The notes beneath the pieces are model-generated. The model was not told the DNA's origin. It searched no databases and was given only the letters and a program-made list of their open reading frames with translations. A stretch of 8,658 nt of DNA from assembly GCA_027322375.1 (NCBI GenBank), contig DAHVRS010000395.1, forward strand, positions 1-8,658, given 5' to 3'. The position numbers and the translations under genes are program-made. This stretch comes from Brachybacterium sp. (GTDB taxonomy: Bacteria; Actinomycetota; Actinomycetes; Actinomycetales; Dermabacteraceae). The first letter of the stretch is position 1. The number at the start of each line of letters is the position of its first letter. Shown here piece by piece: positions 5,308-8,658 of the stretch.

Positions 5308-6357
5308 TCAGGGTACTGCCGGGCGGGCCCGGTGCGCGGTCTCGACCAGGCGCTCCATCGCCGCTGCCCAGTGCTCGGCCATGACCGGGCCGCCATGCCC
5401 CTCCTCCTCGACGACGATCAGCTCGCTGCCGGGCCAGGCGCGGTGCAGCTCCCAGGCGGTGCGCACCGGGCCGGACACATCGCGTCGGCCGTGGATCAGC
5501 ACCCCGGGAATCCCCTCGAGCCGGCCCGCTCCGCCGAGGAGGCCCGTGCCGGGGGCAGCACCGTAGGGGACGGCCCAGTCGGCGACGAAGCCGTCGTGCG
5601 CCCAGACATGGGTGACCTGCCGCGCGAAGCCGCGCGCGTATTCGGTCACCGGCGCGCCGGTGGCGTCGGCGCGGGGCAGTGCCGGCCCCCCACCGCCGAT
5701 CCCGATGTGCGCGTGCTCCCACGCCATCCAGGCGCGGGTCGCGGTATCGACGAGCTGCCGGTCCTCGCTGGTGAGCATCCGCCGGTAGGCCTCCACGAGC
5801 CGCAGCCGCCCGGGCGAGCGGTCGTGTCGGTCGAAGCCGGCCCGCTGCTCAGCGAGCGCGGCGAGCGCGTCCCACGCCTCGGGGTACAGGGCACCGACGC
5901 CCTCGGTGATCCAGTCGACCTCCCTGCGCGAGGTGGTCGTCACCGCGAAGAGCACGACGCCGAGCACCCGTTCGGGATGCGCCTCGGCGTAGGCGAGGGC
6001 GAGGGTACTGCCCCAGGAGACGCCCTGCACGATCCACGCCTCGATCCCGAGGTGCTCGCGCAGCGCCTCGAGATCGGCGACGAGATCCGCGGTGGTGATC
6101 CCGGTGAGATCCACCGGGCCGGGCTCTCCGGCGTGCGGGGTCGACTCCCCGCTGCCGCGCTGGGACAGGGAGATCATGCGGGTGCGGTCCGCCGGGGCGT
6201 TCCGGCGGTGACCCGCGGTGAGACGCCCGCCGGGCCCGCCGTGGAGGTAGAGGGCGGGCACCCCGTCCGGGGCGCCCGCCTCCTCCCAGTGGATCTCGTG
6301 CCCGCCGCACACGGCGAGGCGCCCGCTCGCGGTGACCGGCGGCGGGGAGACGCTCAT
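5308..6357 (-). CDS. pip: Proline iminopeptidase (peptidase family S33, alpha/beta hydrolase)
   Basis: This 349-residue cytoplasmic serine hydrolase would release N-terminal proline (or a similar residue) from peptides. The oxyanion-loop motif HGGPG is at 39-43, and the nucleophile elbow G-V-S-W-G (112-116) places Ser114 in a context typical of this family ('GxSWGSTLALAYAEAHPERV'). The acid is probably Asp293 in 'HGRRDVSGP', and the base is His321 in 'EGHGG'. The usual 'FDQRGxGxS' reads 'LSQRGSGES' here, so Asp is replaced by Ser65. Length is slightly above the usual 310-330. The ATG at 6357 overlaps the nei2 TGA (ATGA), which points to coupling. The frame continues 47 codons further upstream, but that part lies inside nei2. 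Other S33 hydrolases share these motifs, so substrate preference is not certain. Confidence 0.9.
   Translation of the reverse strand: MSVSPPPVTASGRLAVCGGHEIHWEEAGAPDGVPALYLHGGPGGRLTAGHRRNAPADRTRMISLSQRGSGESTPHAGEPGPVDLTGITTADLVADLEALREHLGIEAWIVQGVSWGSTLALAYAEAHPERVLGVVLFAVTTTSRREVDWITEGVGALYPEAWDALAALAEQRAGFDRHDRSPGRLRLVEAYRRMLTSEDRQLVDTATRAWMAWEHAHIGIGGGGPALPRADATGAPVTEYARGFARQVTHVWAHDGFVADWAVPYGAAPGTGLLGGAGRLEGIPGVLIHGRRDVSGPVRTAWELHRAWPGSELIVVEEEGHGGPVMAEHWAAAMERLVETAHRARPAVP
5310..5315 (-). promoter_or_regulatory. Possible internal -10 box (TACCCT) before the acetyltransferase gene
   Basis: On the minus strand TACCCT is followed by 7 nt and then the ATG. The same hexamer precedes the ankyrin gene at 6 nt. 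Its last base is the T of the peptidase TGA stop. No -35 box is recognisable. It could allow a separate leaderless transcript of the acetyltransferase, or be a chance match, since TACCCT also occurs at 1015-1020 inside another gene. Confidence 0.3.
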
Positions 6358-7385
6358 CGCGCGAGCGCCCAGGGCGCGGCGGGGTTCTCCCGGGTCCAGT
6401 TCGCTCGGCGGCTGCGGGCCGTCTGGCAGCGCGGGCACCAGAAGACGGTCCGCGCCGCAATCTCGCCGAAGCGGATCGTGGTCCCGCACAGCCGGCAAGG
6501 CAGGGACTGGCGGTGGTAGACGTAGAACGACTCCTCGCGCGGGACCACGTCCGGGTCCTCATCCCCGTTCTGGCGGGTGCCGCGGGAGCGCTCCACGATC
6601 CGCGCCTCGATGTGGCGGTGCTCGGGCTGGGTGGTGACGATCCGTCCGGTGCGCGCCCCGTAGGTCATGAGCGCGACCAGGTCCTCCCACATCTCCTCGC
6701 ACATCCCGGCGGTGAGGTCCCTGCCGGGGACGAAGGGATCCAGCCGTGCCCGGAACAGCAGCTCGGCGCGGTAGATGTTGCCGATCCCGGCCACGACGGC
6801 CTGGTTCATCAGCAGCGCCCCGATCGTGGTGCGTGAGCGGCGCACCTTCTCCACGAAACGGCGCCGCGCGGAACCGTCCGGGTCAGGGCGCAGCGGATCC
6901 GGTCCCAGCCGGTCCAGCACGCTCTGCCGCCCCTCGGCGTCCATCACCTCGCAGGCGGTGGGGCCGGTGAGGTCGGCGAGTCCGCGCGGGCCCACGATCC
7001 GCAGCCGGACCGTCTCGCGCGGGACGATCCGGCGCCAGTCGACGCTCTCGTCCAACCCCTCCTCCTGCTCGCCGATCCGCAGGCGCGGTGCGCCGATCGC
7101 GTGCGCGTCGACGAAGCCGGGCTCGCCCGCGAAGGTCCAGGAGCCGTACAGGCCCAGGTGGACGTGGACGTGCCGGAGCGCGGGGCTGTCCAGGTCGACG
7201 TCGGCCGTGGGCGCGAAGGGCAGGAAGAGATGCTTCCCCACCGCCTCCGCGCCCAGCAGCACGGCGCCGTCGAGCTGGGCCGCGTCGGAGAAGCGTCCCT
7301 GCGGGCTCGAGGCGCGGACCCGCTGCCCGCCGAAGCCGCGGTCGAACGCTGCGGCGAGCCGGTGGACGGTGTGGCCCTCGGGCAT
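6354..7385 (-). CDS. nei2: Nei2-type DNA glycosylase/AP lyase (Fpg/Nei family)
   Basis: This 343-residue base-excision-repair enzyme removes oxidised bases and nicks the abasic site. Pro2 (Schiff-base nucleophile) and Glu3 are exposed after Met removal in 'MPEGHTVHRL', the Nei2-type N-terminus. The conserved Lys51 follows in 'VGKHLFL'. The helix-two-turn-helix region covers about 187-217 with 'GIGNIYRAELLFRARLDP'. The C-terminal zinc finger uses Cys297, Cys300, Cys317 and Cys320, with Arg312 in 'ARTVFWCPRCQ' for DNA contact. All key residues are present. Members are usually about 260-290 residues; this one has an insert with an Asp/Glu-rich stretch (268-285, 'RGTRQNGDEDPDV') and a 20-residue tail after the zinc finger. 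The ATG overlaps the rpiB stop by one base (TGATG), and the TGA overlaps the next start. Exact lesion preference cannot be read from sequence. Confidence 0.95.
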   Translation of the reverse strand: MPEGHTVHRLAAAFDRGFGGQRVRASSPQGRFSDAAQLDGAVLLGAEAVGKHLFLPFAPTADVDLDSPALRHVHVHLGLYGSWTFAGEPGFVDAHAIGAPRLRIGEQEEGLDESVDWRRIVPRETVRLRIVGPRGLADLTGPTACEVMDAEGRQSVLDRLGPDPLRPDPDGSARRRFVEKVRRSRTTIGALLMNQAVVAGIGNIYRAELLFRARLDPFVPGRDLTAGMCEEMWEDLVALMTYGARTGRIVTTQPEHRHIEARIVERSRGTRQNGDEDPDVVPREESFYVYHRQSLPCRLCGTTIRFGEIAARTVFWCPRCQTARSRRANWTRENPAAPWALAR

Positions 7386-7873
7386 CAGCGCGCGTCGGCG
7401 CCGGTGCCCTGGCCCTCCGTGTAGCCGCCGGTGGTCTCGTAGCGGGCGACGAGGTCGATGCGGCGCTGGTGGCGCTCCTCGCCGGAGAACGGCTCGGCGA
7501 GGAACAGGTCGATGAGCGCCTCGAGCTCCTCCTCGGAGTGCTGGCGCGCACCCACGGAGATGACGTTCGCGTCGTTGTGCTCACGGGCCAGGCGCGCAGT
7601 GTCCTCGTTCCACACGAGCGCGGCACGGACCCCGCGGACCTTGTTCGCGGCGATCTGCTCACCGTTGCCGGAGCCGCCGATCACGATGCCGAGCGAGCCG
7701 GGCTGGGCGACGACCGCCTCACCCACGTCGGTGCAGAAGGGCGGGTAGTCGTCGACGGCGTCGTACTCGTGGGCGCCGTGGTCGGTGACCTCGTGGCCCT
7801 TTCCGCGCAGCGCCGCCACCAGGCGGTTCTTGAGCTCGAATCCGGCGTGGTCGGTGCCGATGTGCACGCGCAT
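7385..7873 (-). CDS. rpiB: Ribose-5-phosphate isomerase B
   Basis: This 162-residue enzyme interconverts ribulose 5-phosphate and ribose 5-phosphate in the pentose phosphate pathway. It is of the mycobacterial type: 'GGSGNGEQ' (66-73) has Glu72 as the catalytic base in place of the Cys of E. coli RpiB. Phosphate- and sugar-binding residues Asp8, His9, His99, Arg110, Arg134, His135 and Arg138 keep the exact spacing of the M. tuberculosis enzyme, each shifted by three. Length is normal. The ATG at 7873 is supported by AGGAAG at 7885-7890, 11 nt upstream, a slightly long spacing. A 65-nt gap separates it from the upstream Rv2466c-like gene, and the stop fuses into the nei2 start. Confidence 0.97.
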   Translation of the reverse strand: MRVHIGTDHAGFELKNRLVAALRGKGHEVTDHGAHEYDAVDDYPPFCTDVGEAVVAQPGSLGIVIGGSGNGEQIAANKVRGVRAALVWNEDTARLAREHNDANVISVGARQHSEEELEALIDLFLAEPFSGEERHQRRIDLVARYETTGGYTEGQGTGADAR

Positions 7874-7938
7874 AACGTTGGGGTCTTCCTGTCGAGGATG
7901 GTGTGGGTGAAGCAGAAGAAGCGGGTGGTGAGCGGGGC

Positions 7939-8559
7939 TCAGCTGAAGTCGACGCCGCCGGTGCGGGAGCGCTTCAGCTCGTAGAAGCCGTTGATCGAGG
8001 CGAGGGTCGCGAGCGCGTCGAGCAGCTTCCCGGCGTCCTCGCCCTTCGGGGCCGGGGACACGACGGGGCCGAAGTAGGCGGTGCCCTCGCCGAAGGAGAT
8101 CACCGGGGTGCCCACGTCGGAGCCCACCAGCGAGATCGCGCCCTCGTGGGAGGCGCGCAGTGCGACGTCGGTCTCATCGCCGGCGACCGGCGAGTAGGCG
8201 TCGATCAGCTCGGCGGGCAGGCCTGCGTCCGCGAGCGCGGCGACAGCGGTCGCGCGGCGGTCATCCTTCTGGCCGCCCACGTGGTAGCGCTCGCCCCACG
8301 CGGTGTACCAGCGGGCGAACGCCTCGTTGCCCTCAGCGCGGGAGATCGCGACCGCGAGGCGGGCCGGGCCCCAGGAGTCATCGAGCATCGCCCGGTAGCC
8401 GGAGTCCAGGTCACGGCCCTCGTTGAGCACGGACAGGGACATCACCGAGTAGACGGGTTCGACCTCGCGCACCTCCGCGGCGTGCAGCAGCCAGCGGCTG
8501 GTCATCCACGCGTAGGGGCAGACAGGATCGACGAACAGCTCCACACGACGGGGGCTCAT
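7939..8559 (-). CDS. DsbA-fold protein of the mycothiol-dependent nitroreductase (Rv2466c) family
   Basis: This 206-residue thioredoxin-fold protein lacks a signal peptide, so it is cytoplasmic. It closely follows the pattern of M. tuberculosis Rv2466c, a mycothiol-linked oxidoreductase that reduces nitro-prodrugs: 'DPVCPYAWMTSRWLL' (11-25), 'VMSLSVLNEGRD' (39-50), 'SWGPARLA' (62-69), 'VGTPVISF' with cis-Pro152 (149-156), 'FGPVVSP' (163-169) and 'FYELKRSRT' near the C-terminus. The active site is CPYA (14-17). Cys14 is kept, but the second Cys of the usual CPWC is Ala, so no intramolecular disulfide can form and only a monothiol (mycothiol mixed-disulfide) mechanism is possible. The ATG has a strong GAGGAG at 8564-8569, 4 nt upstream. 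The native substrate is not known. Confidence 0.93.
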   Translation of the reverse strand: MSPRRVELFVDPVCPYAWMTSRWLLHAAEVREVEPVYSVMSLSVLNEGRDLDSGYRAMLDDSWGPARLAVAISRAEGNEAFARWYTAWGERYHVGGQKDDRRATAVAALADAGLPAELIDAYSPVAGDETDVALRASHEGAISLVGSDVGTPVISFGEGTAYFGPVVSPAPKGEDAGKLLDALATLASINGFYELKRSRTGGVDFS

Positions 8560-8563
8560 GGAC

Positions 8564-8569
8564 TCTCCT
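8564..8569 (-). promoter_or_regulatory. Ribosome-binding site of the Rv2466c-like gene
   Basis: GAGGAG on the minus strand, 4 nt before the ATG. It is the clearest Shine-Dalgarno of the minus-strand cluster; the three tightly packed downstream genes lack one and depend on coupling. Confidence 0.75.
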
Positions 8570-8658
8570 CAGGTCGGGACGGGCGGAGGCACCATCATCT
8601 CATCGGAGCGGGAAGGGCGAGTAGCGCCGGTCACGGCGTGCGAAAACACATTGCACCC
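8570..8658. other. Non-coding right edge, probable divergent intergenic region
   Basis: No coding frame is supported here. It is less GC-rich at its end, with a short A-rich stretch at 8642-8648. On the minus strand it must hold the promoter of the Rv2466c-like gene, but I find no convincing -10/-35 pair. If the mycobacterial order is kept, a divergent pepN would begin just past the edge. Confidence 0.5.

Noticed and set aside
2067..5396. 1109-codon open frame on the minus strand
   Set aside because: Antisense to ykoE, ykoDC and the ankyrin gene, all with clear motifs; the translation is Arg/Gly/Glu-rich with no recognisable fold. GC-frame artefact.
5303..5722. Upstream extension of the acetyltransferase (295-residue version)
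   Set aside because: ElaA-like sequence starts at the ATG at 5302; the extra part is a shadow of the peptidase gene.
8651..8656. TTGCAC as a -35 box for a divergent gene
   Set aside because: Only the TTG matches the consensus, and the matching -10 would lie outside the window.

Overview
The window comes from a very GC-rich actinobacterium. Several signs suggest a mycothiol-producing member, perhaps Micrococcales-like, although I cannot name the genus. They are the use of GTG starts, TANNNT-type -10 boxes set 6-7 nt before start codons, an RpiB with the mycobacterial-type catalytic Glu, a Rv2466c-like thioredoxin-fold protein, and a MPEGHT-type Nei2. It looks like ordinary chromosome. I see no mobile element, CRISPR array, tRNA or rRNA.

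Left part, + strand (1-4409). The window opens inside an M13 (neprilysin/PepO-type) zinc metallopeptidase. Its stop codon overlaps the GTG start of a small two-helix membrane protein with a PH-like tail. Next comes a 180-nt leader carrying a well-formed TPP riboswitch with a putative promoter and a possible translational expression platform. The riboswitch precedes a complete ECF-type transporter for thiamine or its HMP precursor. This consists of a YkoE substrate-binding membrane protein and one 681-residue polypeptide that fuses both ATPase domains (YkoD) to the EcfT transmembrane subunit (YkoC).

Middle (4410-4844). A short ankyrin-repeat gene has a TACCCT box 6 nt before its ATG and no Shine-Dalgarno, suggesting a leaderless mRNA. 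It converges on the minus-strand block, and the two stop codons lie inside one 12-bp palindrome.

Right part, - strand (8559 down to 4835). The order is a Rv2466c-family thioredoxin-fold protein, rpiB, nei2, an S33 proline iminopeptidase and an ElaA-like acetyltransferase. rpiB/nei2 are joined by TGATG and nei2/peptidase by ATGA; the acetyltransferase starts 5 nt after the peptidase stop, so the last four genes look like one transcription unit. The Rv2466c-like / rpiB / nei2 order matches Rv2466c-Rv2465c-Rv2464c of Mycobacterium tuberculosis, where divergent pepN (Rv2467) lies just beyond. The remaining 99 nt at the right edge are probably the upstream region of the first gene.

Nothing here looks like a wholly new system. 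The points most worth checking are the proposed SD-mimic switch of the TPP riboswitch, the one-chain ECF module, the CPYA monothiol active site, and the two leaderless-type starts.
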